64,000 nt of DNA. Source: Timema cristinae (lineage: Eukaryota > Arthropoda > Insecta > Phasmatodea > Timematidae). Where the stretch lies: positions 30,029,048-30,093,047 of the forward strand of contig JBCFYV010000001.1 in the NCBI GenBank assembly GCA_039000515.1, read 5' to 3'. The notes beneath the pieces were generated by a model. That model saw only the letters and a program-made list of their open reading frames with translations. It did no database searches and had not been told where the DNA came from. A program made the position numbers and the translations under genes. How positions within the stretch are numbered: position 1 is the first letter of the stretch; every line of letters starts with the position of its first letter. Positions 1-10,889 of the stretch are shown piece after piece.

Positions 1-745
1 ATGGATGTAACTGTATAGAAATTTGTCTAATGATAAAATGAAATAAATATATTCTAGCCCCACTATAAACTAAAGTTGTAAATGTATCCAGAGTTGTAAC
101 GATTGAAGGTACGTGTCATGAATATGTTACAGTGTGACAAAGAGTATTTCTAGTTGCACACAGGGGGATGACAGACAAAAAAAACGGGATGACACGTGGA
201 TGGAAAATGTCAGTCTACGATGCTTTTATAAGCTCTGACGCTTCACATAACATTTACCCCTGGTGAAGTCGACACATTTTGCAACCATTGTAATTTTATA
301 CTCTTGTGAAAAATATGCCGGTTCTTTTTGGACTCGTCTTTTGAAATCCCGGAACGGTTCAATCGTGAAAGCATTGCACGTCTGAAAAGAAAGGAAAAAA
401 AAATCCAATACTTTTTTTTCCCCTTTGTATTGTAAGGTATACATTTTATGCTCTATTTCTAACCATAGTGATTTTACAGAACTTCCAGGATACATTCTGT
501 GCTTCTGGGTACTTAGTGGAATTAATAAAATAACTTATGTTCTGGCCGTTCTTCAATCAAGTTTCGATTGTTAGATCTCTAAAGGAAAATTTATTTGAAA
601 TAGATCGATCAATAAAGAACTAATTTTTCTGTAAAAAAAAAAAAAAGAAGTAGGTGTTAAACACTTCAAAATATAATATCCAATCATTTTGATAGATATA
701 TCGAGATAATTCCCAAAATGATGAAACTCAAACCAGTGGTCATCT
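1..745. other. No recognisable feature
   Basis: AT-rich sequence with short A/T runs. The minus-strand open frame at 226-495 has no recognisable motif and no splice context. Confidence 0.5.
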
Positions 746-1124
746 AGTCTGAGTTGTCATACTTGAAATACATACTGAATAAATGACGATGGGGAGTTCT
801 AGGTTTAAATCTTAGCTCAGGGACGCTTGGGGAATTTGATTAGTAATTATTGTGGTCTTTCCAACCTCTCCCTACACTAATGTTTCCACCTTGAACTACC
901 CTCCCCATCTTTACTTTACATCCAATACTGCTTCCAGTTTATGGTCTAGGTCAGTTTTTTATTCAAGCCATATATTTTCCACTACCGGCTTGCTAGGACT
1001 GTCGTATCTTCATACCCCTTATAATCTAACTTAAGACTGAGGCAGGTACAGCATCCAGTCCCCGACTGTTAATTTATCAATGTGAAAGTGTAAACTCACA
1101 TTTTACCCATAATAATATTTTCGG

Positions 1125-1197
1125 CCATGGTGGGATTCGAACCCGTGACACTTAGCTCAACAGAAAGACACGCTACTGACTGAGCTAAGATATCGGA
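1125..1197 (-). repeat. tRNA-derived SINE head (unclassified)
   Basis: The minus strand reads TTAGCTCAGTCAGTAGCGTG (box A-like) and, about 40 bp on, GGGTTCGAATCCC (box B). The arms do not form a good cloverleaf, so this is a SINE head and not a tRNA gene. A related head lies at 1708-1775 on the plus strand. Confidence 0.6.
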
Positions 1198-1707
1198 TTT
1201 CTATTCATCTTTAGATATATTTATTACATCGTTAAATAACTCATTTTTAAGAAAAAATTATACAAATATGATAAATTTCATTGGAGAATCTACCAGAATT
1301 TCAAAAAAAGATCCCAAATGATAAATGACCGAAGAAGGTGAGGCATATTTTGTGGGATGAAAGAAAGGTCATGTTACTCCCAAATCACGTACCTGCGGTC
1401 CCCACTTTATTCAGCTTTATATAAAGTACACTTCTCATTCTACACGTACTTAGTTTCATCTCTTTTTCTTTTTGCAGCCCCCTTCCCTTTATCTCTCATG
1501 ACACAGTGGCAGTTTCTTTTTTTGGACACTTCCAGAGGAAGTCCTTCCATCTTGGAGTCACGTCCCAACTTAATCTAACCGGCAAGAAGTGGGTGGACAC
1601 CTCACCTTAGTGTAAGACGTCAACGCTTAAGAACATAAAATATGAGTGCTCTTCAACTTGTGACCCTCGAACCTTTTTATGCCCTTAAGGTTTTAGGAAG
1701 AACCGAC

Positions 1708-1850
1708 ACCTTAGCTCAGTCTGTAGCGTGTCTGCCTACTGATCTGAAGGTTCCGGGCTTGATTCCCGTCATGGCAAAAAAATTATCATCGAGGAAATAT
1801 GGGTTTACCCTTTTATAATGATAAATTGACGGCCGGGTAGTGTATGTTGT
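1708..1850 (+). repeat. tRNA-derived SINE (unclassified)
   Basis: CCTTAGCTCAGTCTGTAGCG gives a box A-like start, followed by GGGCTTGATTCCCG. It is closely similar to the head at 1125-1197 in opposite orientation. The body is short and degenerate. Confidence 0.55.
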
Positions 1851-2070
1851 GTCTGTTATAATAAAAGGTTAGATTATAAGGCATCTATTGCTACTACAAG
1901 CCTATAAAACTTGTAAAGGGGGGAAAAAAATGGCTTTGATACAAAATTGACCCAGGTTGTAAGCTGTAAACAGTAATGGATGTAAAATAAAGGGCTCTTA
2001 AGGAGACTCTTGACCACTCTTTAATTTCCCGATATCCTCCTATTAGGTTCCATTTACTTATTAAAAGTAT

Positions 2071-2350
2071 TGAACTTTATTAACCGACTGATTATACTAG
2101 AACACGAGAATTTCTATCCGAGCCAGTGAAAAGGCCTACCAGTTTTGTCAGTAAAGGTATTATCACATATTTTATACTGTTATTTTACATGCCACAATTG
2201 ACACGGGTTCAATGGATTAACTTCCTATCAGAAATAAGTTGTGATAAGGATTTTCATCTCTTAAGAAAAATTCGTAGACTCTAACTGGGTCTGAATTTAA
2301 GAACATTAGGTTCTGAGGCGAGCACTTTACCCCCAAGACCACAGAGGTTG
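2071..2350 (-). repeat. SINE-F copy (old)
   Basis: Shares body (AACCGACTGATTATACTAGA, ACACGAGAATTTCTAT) and tRNA-like head (rc CTCTGTGGTCTTGGGGGTAA) with 18128-18375 and 59390-59685. Diverged, with no clear TSD. Confidence 0.65.
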
Positions 2351-2740
2351 ATTCCTATTTGTAGACGATAGAAATATATCTTGAATCTCCTCACAATGAA
2401 TCAAACACATTAATGGTTAAATGGACAATACAATCAATTATCATCCTGATAAGTTGATTTTCAAATTTTAATTTTGTTTAAGGACCTCTATTTTCAAGTT
2501 TGAATAGTCATACATATCGTATATGTGGCCACGCTGAATAAACGCCAAGTTAATCCAGTCTTGTTTACATGTAAAGAGGAGAGATCGGTTCGGTGTCTGG
2601 TCGGCTGTTCTAAAGGTATTATTTCCTAAACGGTCTTCCACTTTCCCTCCACAAAAATGCGAGCACCATTTCTTTAAAACTCTCTACCTTCCTCATCGAC
2701 ATCCCATTGCCGTCATTCTCATGCATACGGATGGTAAGGT

Positions 2741-2760
2741 AGGGTGGGGGGGGGGGGGGC
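2741..2760 (+). repeat. Poly-G run
   Basis: A run of about 17 G in otherwise AT-rich DNA. It could form a G-quadruplex; its length is likely unreliable. Confidence 0.8.
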
Positions 2761-3001
2761 GGATCTAATACGTACATTCATACAGTAGCCCCATAGTTTC
2801 TTTGGTAATGAGTGACAACTTACAGCTGACAGCGGATGGCTTTGAAAAGTTGCCAGACAAAATTACGTATCACTACGCAGAACCATATGATCTGCAAAAA
2901 CATGTTTTTAGCAGCTATCACTTCTGAAAGTCAAAATTAGGTATATACATAAATGTTGACTGTCAGAAGTCAACTGTGAACTGTCAGTCAGCACCAAAGA
3001 A

Positions 3002-3255
3002 TTATATTATTATTATTTTTATATATTATTATTATATTATTAATTATTATTATTATTATTTTAGCACCGCGTCTTACTACCCATTCGGGCTATACGCACT
3101 TACGCTAATGTGTAATGGTAGGGTGATTGTGAGATGAAATGGAGGACCTAAAGTTTAACGTAAAATCCAAACCACGGTGGAGGCCTGGCATTCACCACAT
3201 TCACAAGATGTCTTGTCAGAGGTGAAGAAGGGTTTGGTAATCAGATAAATCTGTG
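3002..3255 (-). repeat. SINE-A, 5'-truncated, with 13-bp TSD
   Basis: Minus-strand SINE-A body with an (ATT)n tail on the left, lacking its tRNA head. It is flanked by a perfect direct repeat CAGCACCAAAGAA at 2989-3001 and 3256-3268. Short subfamily. Confidence 0.9.
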
Positions 3256-3334
3256 CAGCACCAAAGAAGCCACGGGGTTACTGTGCATACATAATCATGC
3301 CATTCCCTTAAGCGGTAGGCAATTAACTGTACAT

Positions 3335-3705
3335 GTAGCTCAAAAAAACAACAAATTCGTCCTAAATCTACCCTGAATAAATTTCTCCACACTTCTTTAA
3401 CCTTGCATACTCCCTTTGCTTCACTAAGATCAATGCATCGAATTATACATGCTCTTTTATTCTTGAAACTCTTAATGTTTCTCTTTTTCACACATTCATC
3501 TACACCATTTAGCCACATCTTACATGGACTACCCCTTCCATTTGATCCACACACTCTCTTCTAATATATTTTGCTTTGTCACTCAATCCACAGTTATCCT
3601 CTCAACATGGCCAAACCAACATAACACGCTTATTTCACATTGGCCTATTGTATTCCCTTTCCCTTCAGAAACCATTCTTTACTGACTCAGTAGTAAAACT
3701 TAAAT
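3335..3705 (-). mobile_element. LINE 3'-terminal fragment, type L3
   Basis: The minus strand encodes a W-F-G-H-V-E-R motif followed by a basic K/R-rich segment, the hallmark of the C-terminal tail of insect non-LTR retrotransposon reverse transcriptases. Frameshifts and stops are present. A second copy lies at 17405-17640. Only the 3' end survives. Confidence 0.6.
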
Positions 3706-3725
3706 TATTACGAATATTGAAGTTG

Positions 3726-4009
3726 TTAATATTATAATTATTATAATTAACACCGTGTCTTACTACCCGTTCGGGCTATACGCACTTACGCTAATGTGTA
3801 ATGGTAGGGTGATTGTGAGATGAAATGAAGGACCTACAGTTTAACGTGGAATCCGAACCACAGTGGAGGCCTGGCATTCCCACATTCACAAGGATTCTTG
3901 TCAGAGGTGAAGGAAAGGTTTGGTAATAAGATAAATCTGTGCTGGGGCCGAGGATTGACCCCGGACTCCAGCACAGAGTCGACACCTTACCCTAGACCAC
4001 CAGGTCACC
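3726..4009 (-). repeat. SINE-A, full length
   Basis: Complete from the (AAT)n tail to the tRNA-like head (rc GGTGACCTGGTGGTCTAGGG), with a few small indels. Short subfamily. TSD not resolved. Confidence 0.85.
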
Positions 4010-4076
4010 GATTTTGAGTTGTAATTAATACGTGCAGAAATTAAGTACGAGTTAAATAGTGGGTGAAGTTTTATTT

Positions 4077-4312
4077 TAGCACCGCCCTTACTAGATGCTT
4101 GGGATGTACGCCTCTGCACAATTACACTATGTACTATGGATTAGGAAGGGTTTATTCAGAGGAAATGCACAACATTTGTGTGAAGGAGAGTAGATTACCA
4201 TTCAAGAAAACTACCTTCGGTGTAGTGATTGGGATCTAACCCTATTTCCTGCCTTAGCAGTATAATTTGTAACAATGTAGCGCTTAGAGCATGGAGCTAT
4301 GAAGTGGGTGAG
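4077..4312 (-). repeat. SINE-C, degenerate
   Basis: Begins with the shared tail (AGCACCGCCCTTACTA) and ends in a decayed class-II tRNA-like head. Much more diverged than SINE-A copies. Confidence 0.55.
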
Positions 4313-4373
4313 GTGAAGTTTAATTCTGCAGTACCATGTGGTTTTGGAAGTTAGTAAGGGGATATATGATTGT

Positions 4374-5115
4374 TTAGCACTCCTTTTTTTTCACCATCGC
4401 ATCTCACTATTCATTCGGGATATACGCGTATAAATAGCTACATTGATGTTTTAGGATAACGAAGTGTACCTGCATTTTAATGGGATAATGGAGAACTATT
4501 AAGGGATAAACCACCATCAGTACACCTCGGCTGGCTATAAAACCTCAATCTCCCGTCATCGGCAGTCCAGTCTATTGCGAGAGAGACGCCTTAGAGCAGT
4601 GGTTCTCAAACTAGATTCCTCGGAGCCCTAGGGTTCCACGAAGGGAGATCAGGGGTTCCATAAGACGATAATGCGTAATGGCGGTAAAAATATTATTAAT
4701 ACTTATAAATATATTTGCTAAACATTCATAAACATCTTTCTCATTATCAGCATATCTAGTTTAATAATGAAAATAAAATTACATTTTAATATCACTAAAA
4801 TCTAAAAAAAAAAATATAAAAAAGTGGATAAGTGACAGTATATTCTAAAGTTATATTATATATTCCATGTAAAATATGTAATACAAATATAGGAAACAAC
4901 TTAATTTTGTTTTGGACTTAATTCATAAAATAATCTTGCTAGTCAAATATGTATACATTTAGTTAAATCTCAAAAACTTGTAGTATTGTCGAAAAGGTAA
5001 AAGGGTATGAAATATGAGAACATAGGAGTTCCTCAGTAGGTTTTGAAACTTTTATATGTTTACCTGTGATAAAATAGTTTGAGAATCACTGCCTTAGACC
5101 ATGCGACCACCAAAG
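4374..5115 (-). repeat. SINE-C interrupted by a hAT-like element
   Basis: The SINE-C body runs 4374-4596 and its head resumes at 5092-5115 after a 495-bp insertion. The split falls in the box-A region (GCCTTAGA...CATGCGACCACC). Confidence 0.8.
4597..5091. mobile_element. hAT-like MITE with TIRs and 8-bp TSD
   Basis: Ends are CAGTGGTTCTCAAAC and, inverted, CAGTGATTCTCAAAC (14 of 15 match). This is the terminal sequence typical of Charlie-type hAT elements. Flanks CCTTAGAG (4589-4596) and CCTTAGAC (5092-5099) form an 8-bp target duplication with one mismatch. The interior is AT-rich without an ORF, so it is non-autonomous. Confidence 0.88.
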
Positions 5116-5404
5116 TTGTGTATATCACTCTAATAATGCGTATGTTTTAGATATTTTTAGTGGCAAATAAATAACGTTATCGCTTCGCACACAAGTACAT
5201 CGATTACACTCCCCTGCGAGCTATGAATGGGAGATAAACAAAAAAAAAGAATTAATTTATCAAATATATTTGTTGTTTTCTAACATTGGTAGAGTAAAAA
5301 AAAATGACATGAACAGTGGGATTTGGATCCAAATACTGTTAGGGGATAATTATTATATCGGCTGAAAATAAATAAATTATACAACGCTAATCAATAAGAT
5401 TTTA

Positions 5405-5553
5405 GCCAGGCCACCACCGTGGTTCGGATTCCACGTTAAACTGTAGGTCCTTCATTTCATCTCACAATCACCCTACCATCACACATTAGCGTAAGTGCTA
5501 TAACCCGAATGGGTAGTAAGACGCGGTGCTAATAATAATAATAATAATAATAT
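5405..5553 (+). repeat. SINE-A, 5'-truncated, with TSD
   Basis: 3' half of SINE-A with an (AAT)n tail, flanked by AGATTTTA at 5397-5404 and 5554-5561. Confidence 0.85.
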
Positions 5554-5933
5554 AGATTTTAAAATGCTACGATGGTAAATTGGGAATATAATAATTATTT
5601 TTATTTACAATATTTTGTTGTTCAAAAATATGTAATAAAATATTTTCTCATATTCGGATATTTTTATTGTCCTTCCTTCTTCCAAATTCAATTACATATT
5701 GCTTTTATTCCATTATTTAAAATTGTATTCAATACTAGGTACAAAATTTATATAAACATTGTATCTTACAGCCTTTATCGTAACTTTTATGGATTTTTTT
5801 TCTTAATTAGTAGAATACTTTGAATAAATACTTAAACGAGGACATTTAAAATAATTATTCGAGCTTGGACCCACCTGGTGAGCACATGGTCTCAATATTA
5901 AAATCTCAATTAGGCTGGTTTGAAAATTAATAA

Positions 5934-6434
5934 TCTATACTTATAAAATAACATGTCCCGATTGACTGACTGACTGACTGATTTATCATCGCCGAGCGCA
6001 AACTATCAAGGCTACAAGCATGAAATTCGGACTGTATATTCATTTTGTTATGTAGGCACCCACTAAGAAAGGATTTTTGAAAATTCCATCCCAAAGGGGT
6101 CAAAATAGGGGATGATAATATGTATGAAAATATGTATGATAATATGTATGAAAGTCCGTAATTTTGAAAGTTACATAAATAAAATTTTGTATTTCGGTTA
6201 TTGACGTAAAACAAATAAATACGTGTTTCAGGAATTTTGGAAATTTTATTTAATAAGGGATGAAAAAGGGGGTGAAAGTTTGTATCGGACTTGCATTATT
6301 TTTGTTCTGAGGTCAAGTTATGGTCATCAACGTAACGTAATATTTTTAATTAATCTGTAAATACATATGTATATTTTCGTATTTGTATATAATCAACTTC
6401 CACGCGAGCAAAGCCGCGGGCAACAGCTATCTAG
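5934..6434 (+). mobile_element. Helitron-like non-autonomous element
   Basis: Starts TC after an A, carries a (TGAC)n run near the 5' end, and ends with a GC-rich stretch GCGAGCAAAGCCGCGGGC followed by CAACAGCTATCTAG before a T. TC...CTRR ends with insertion between A and T, plus a subterminal GC-rich near-palindrome, fit Helitrons. The AAGCCGCGGGCAA end is widespread in insect genomes. No Rep/helicase ORF. Confidence 0.65.
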
Positions 6435-6484
6435 TTTATCATATTTCATTGACCAGAAGTGAAATTATTAGCCAGTACTTAAGT

Positions 6485-6760
6485 ACTTTTGCCCAGGGGA
6501 CGCCCGAATGCACTAATCCTTTCCGTGGATGTTCTTTCCATGTCCCGATGAGATGAGATGATGGTGATAGTGAATATAATGAGGTGGAACCAGTGGAAAC
6601 ACTTAAACCAAAATTAAGCCCAACTAACCAAACCCCGATAACCCTTGGGATAGTTTTCTTTTCGGTAAAAAAAATACCTCAGGTATCCGCTGAGAACGAA
6701 CCCGAGACACTTAGGCTCCTATCCAGGTGCGCTGACCAGTACACCATGGGGCTGGTGGTT
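6485..6760 (-). repeat. SINE-D copy
   Basis: Reverse-complement match to 58571-58834 over its length, including body (CAGTGGAAACACTTAA side, CATCTCATC) and tRNA-like head. No clear TSD. Confidence 0.7.
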
Positions 6761-7300
6761 TTAAAAGTGACGAGGACGCTGGGGTTCCAACCCAACCGAT
6801 TATAATTATGGTGTGTTTCACTAAATATTTTCCAAATCTCTATCCAGTGAAATGTGGTTAATTTCCCAAATATTCAACCACTGCTATCCCTACCACATAA
6901 TAGTAATTAATGTACATGATGTAACGTAACATGTGAGAGACATTTCATCGGTGAACAGAAGACCCAAAACCAATGAAAATAAGTTCATTTAATCATGCGT
7001 CCTATTTGACCATAGACCATAGTCGATATCTCTCGACCTGTTGACTAGGTATGTTCTATGGGTTATTCCAAACACCTGTCTTTTTTTTTAAATAATACGG
7101 CCTTGCATTCAGGTATAAGTGGCCATTTTTGAGCACTTCCTCTAATATCAAATAGCTCCACATTATTAATGTATAAACATGATTATAACTTAAAAACAAG
7201 GTAAAATAGGACACATGATTTTATGAACCTTTTTCATTCCTTTTGTGTCTCCTGTTGACTGTTGAAGTGGCTGCCACATATTATGGTATACCTATATTCC

Positions 7301-8070
7301 GTTCATGATAGGTTTTTACTTGGATGACAGTTCGAAAATCATATGTTTAGGTTTTGAGTTGACAACACTTGTACAAGATCACAGTTTTGTTATAAATTTT
7401 AAAGATCTTTAATTACCTGTTATATATCACATTTAAAATAACGTAAACTTAAGTTTCTCATACTATTTCATTTTTTTAAATAATTTATTTTTGTCCAATT
7501 CGAAACAATATTTTAAACATTATTAAAAGTACTTATTTTTCGTTTTGGAACGTTACTGATTTTGTGTAATATAGTGCACATATCAATATATTTTAATACA
7601 GGCATCGTATTTACTTGGAAAAGAGAAAATTGTTGTAATTTTTTTACATACAATAAATGATTTTGTGATTATTTTATATTATTTTGAAATATTTAACTGA
7701 ATAAAAATATTTTCATCAACTGCGTGTCTGCATCATTGTAAAAAACTTGTTTACCGTTATGTTCAATCATATGGTTTAGATTCGTTAGTCGCCATTTTAA
7801 AGATATGTTCGTTAGAAGGTTTTGTGAAAGTGGTGTTAATATATTTTTTAAGGGGAATAAAATTATAAATAAACTTTGTGTCCGACCTCAAATACATATA
7901 TAAATAATATTGGTCTAAATTACTGTGGTTAACTATCACATTAATATATTACCATCTGTTTTCATTACAGTCATCCAAAGTGATAGATGTCAGCTGTTGG
8001 CGTAATGATATATTAGGGATTACTTCTAGTAACTTTTCGAGCTGTCATCCAGGTAAACTTAGCTCGTGAA
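7301..8070. repeat. Inverted-repeat-bounded segment (possible TIR element)
   Basis: TTTACTTGGATGACAGTTCG near 7316-7335 pairs with the inverse of CGAGCTGTCATCCAGGTAAA near 8039-8058. The arms are imperfect (about 3 in 4 matching) over roughly 37 bp. The interior is AT-rich with no ORF. No TSD recognised. Confidence 0.45.
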
Positions 8071-8974
8071 TGACTTATATATGTATGCTTACAGCTCAAA
8101 CGGGCTGTGAAATGTGGCAAAATAATTGGGGCCGAGATTCTTTTTATATGTGGTCCAAGTAATGGCTAGGTACACATCTAAACACTAAAATTTTAGATAA
8201 TTTTATGTACTTGCAATTTTAGCTTGCTTATAAATTTGGTACAATCAATCTTTAACCTTCTTTACCACAATAATAATTTTTAATTTGTTATTTATTGATA
8301 CGTCAAATGTAATTAGATAATTATTTGTTAATTTTAACACTAGGAGTAAAATTATACTTTTGCAATATTGATATTGTTTCATCAATACTATGATCTGCTC
8401 TAAAAGGATCAAGAAATGGCTCTTCACCTATACCTCCTCTATTAAAGTGAGGTATCATTTTTTCCTCCGACAAGTTTTATGGCCATGCAGTTCGAAAGTG
8501 AGAGAGATGGAACGTCAAGTAACGCTGGCAAGACTGAGGGTGGGTTGCTTTGTGTAAATAGAGCGGTTGGGAGGACAGGGTGAGAAATGGCGCCGCGTTA
8601 TATGAAGCCTTCAAGATGACACAAATACACACGCTCATAAATACATGGGGGGCAGATAAGTAGTTCCACATACATGACAAGATCGTTTTTAGAGCCATTT
8701 TAGACGTTCTCACGTTTATATAAAAATGTTATTATTAAATATTAACTAAATATGTCAAACTATATTCCTCGATACTCTAGATTATCACTGGTACGAAATA
8801 ATAAAGAATCTATCTTATCACGATATTTGATATCTATATTCTTGATTACTAAATTCCAATACATTAAAATAAGTAATAATAATATTCAAAGAAAATATTT
8901 TGTTTATAACCAATACTCATATCATTTGAAATGTTTAGTGAGTACAATATAAGAATTTAAACTCGCAATAGTGA

Positions 8975-9111
8975 ATAGGGGGAATGCCAGGCCTTCACCG
9001 TGGTTCGGATTCCACGTTAAACTGTAGGTCCTCCATTTCATCTCACAATCACCCTACCATTACACATTAGCGTAAGTGCGTATAACCCGAACGGGTAGTA
9101 AGACGCGGTGC

Positions 9112-9149
<38 letters not shown>
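8975..9149 (+). repeat. SINE-A, 5'-truncated, with 16-bp TSD
   Basis: 3' half of SINE-A plus a long (AAT)n tail. Perfect TSD AAACTCGCAATAGTGA at 8959-8974 and 9150-9165. Confidence 0.93.
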
Positions 9150-9152
<3 letters not shown>

Positions 9153-9352
9153 CTCGCAATAGTGATAATAGAGTTAAAAATCAATTAGGAAAAGAAAACA
9201 GTCGGGAAATGCATGCTATTACTATGTCAGCAAGTTGTTGACCTTTCACCTGTGTTCAAGGAATGTAAAACACCTAATATACAGAACAATTATTTTACTA
9301 CTTGTTCTCTTGTTCTTTTAGTCTCTTACCTTATAATTATGATGGAGAGAAA

Positions 9353-9356
9353 TTAA

Positions 9357-9391
<35 letters not shown>

Positions 9392-9657
9392 GCACCGCGT
9401 CTTACTATCCGTTCGGGTTATACGCACTTACGCTAATGTGTAATGGTAGGGTGATTGTGAGATGAAATGGAGGACCTACAGTTTAACGTGGAATCCGAAC
9501 CACGGTGGAGGCCTGGCATTCCCCACATTCACAAGATGTCTTGTCAAAGGTGAAGGAAGGGTTTGGTAATCAATAAATTTGTGCCGGGACCGAGGATTGA
9601 ACCCCGGACCCCAGCATAGAAGTCCGACACCTTACCCCTAGACCACCAGGTCACCCA
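9353..9657 (-). repeat. SINE-A, full length, with 11-bp TSD
   Basis: Near-consensus copy with tRNA-like head (box B-like GGTTCAATCC on minus). TSD ATGGAGAGAAA at 9342-9352 and 9658-9668. Short subfamily. Confidence 0.93.
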
Positions 9658-9784
9658 ATGGAGAGAAAAAATTTAGGCTTTCGAAAACAAGGCGCTTAGA
9701 GAGATATATGCCCCAAAAAGGGATAAGGATAGCGGAGGGTGTAGTAGGTCACATAATGATGAGTTATATACCATGTACTCATTA

Positions 9785-10090
9785 CAATACTTTTTTTAGG
9801 ATTGTCAAATCTCCCAGAATGTGGTGGGCAGGACATCCCAAGTGAATGGGAGAATCTAGAACCATGTTCAAGGTATTGAATGGTAAACGCAACGGGAAGA
9901 TACCCTTGAGAAGACCTAGACGCAGACGGGAGGATAATACTAGATTGTACCAGAAAGAGATAATGTGTAAATAAATGGACTGTATGAGGTGGACTAACTT
10001 GAGATAGGGGTAGGTGGCCTACTTTTTTAAGCGTGGTAATGAACTTTAAAAGTTCCTAATGCCATATGGCTAGTAGGCCAAAGGTTTTAA
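9785..10090 (+). mobile_element. LINE 3'-terminal fragment, type L2
   Basis: Plus-strand translation shows R-M-W-W-A-G-H-P-K, then K-I-P-L-R-R-P-R-R-R-R-E-D-N, a decayed form of the (R)WAGHV...GRPRRRWEDN tail of non-LTR reverse transcriptases. Stops and shifts are present. A second copy is split around the SINE at 36682. Confidence 0.7.
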
Positions 10091-10734
10091 ACTTATTTAT
10101 TACATTTAAAACATATGATTATTTGTATTTTTTTTTAAATCACCTCAGAATTGAATAATTTTTTAAAGTCACCAATATTAGATTTTTTTTTGTCCAATTT
10201 AATGCCGGAAAATTATAAATGTTCTCAACATGAGGTTTGCGTCTTAGTAATTTTGCACAAATAAAAAATGGCAAATTTGTTTAAGTAAGATTAATATCTA
10301 TATTTTATTTTAAAAGAATAATATTACGGTATTTTAATGTTAAGATTAATGCATACAAATCATTGTCAACATTAAAGAATCGGAATAAAGAATAAAAATA
10401 ATCGAGGTTAAAATTTAAAAATCTAAATCTTAGCCTCTTTAATTACAGACATATTATTAATTTTATTGAAATTATTGATTGCTTTAAACAAAGGCGTAGA
10501 GAGCTTTTTTTTTTTTGAGATCTGCTATAAAATGATAACTAACCCATAGCTAATATTAAAGTTTTTATTGGTATACATTCCTCCTTCCCCCAAAGGAGTG
10601 TTCATCAAATTTCAGGGAGGGATGTCCAAACCCCACTGACCCGCACTTTTCTGCGCTCTTGGACGTCTAAATATAAATTATAAATAGCTTTGTAATCCAT
10701 ATAGTTGTGCACATAGACACAACCGTTAAACTCA

Positions 10735-10880
10735 CTTAGTCTGGCGTTCTGATGATTCAGAGGTCGGGGTTTAAATCTCAGTTGGGTGTACTGAGGGTGT
10801 TTTTAACTGAATGAGGTTTTACTCTTCCTCCAGGCTAATGCGTGTACACTCCATTCACCCCAGTCCTCCTTCTTTATAAG
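10735..10880 (+). repeat. SINE-C/B-like, degenerate
   Basis: Contains GGTCGGGGTTTAAATCTCAG (decayed box B) followed by GTTGGGTGTACTGAGGGTG, the post-head segment of SINE-C. Confidence 0.5.
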
Positions 10881-10889
10881 ATTGTTATG

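Noticed and set aside
3216..3554. 112-codon minus frame as a gene
   Set aside because: It spans the junction of a SINE-A and a LINE L3 relic, and the LINE part has a second decayed copy at 17.4 kb.
8477..8713. 78-codon minus frame in a slightly GC-richer patch
   Set aside because: No recognisable motif, no splice or polyadenylation context, and neither strand shows codon bias.
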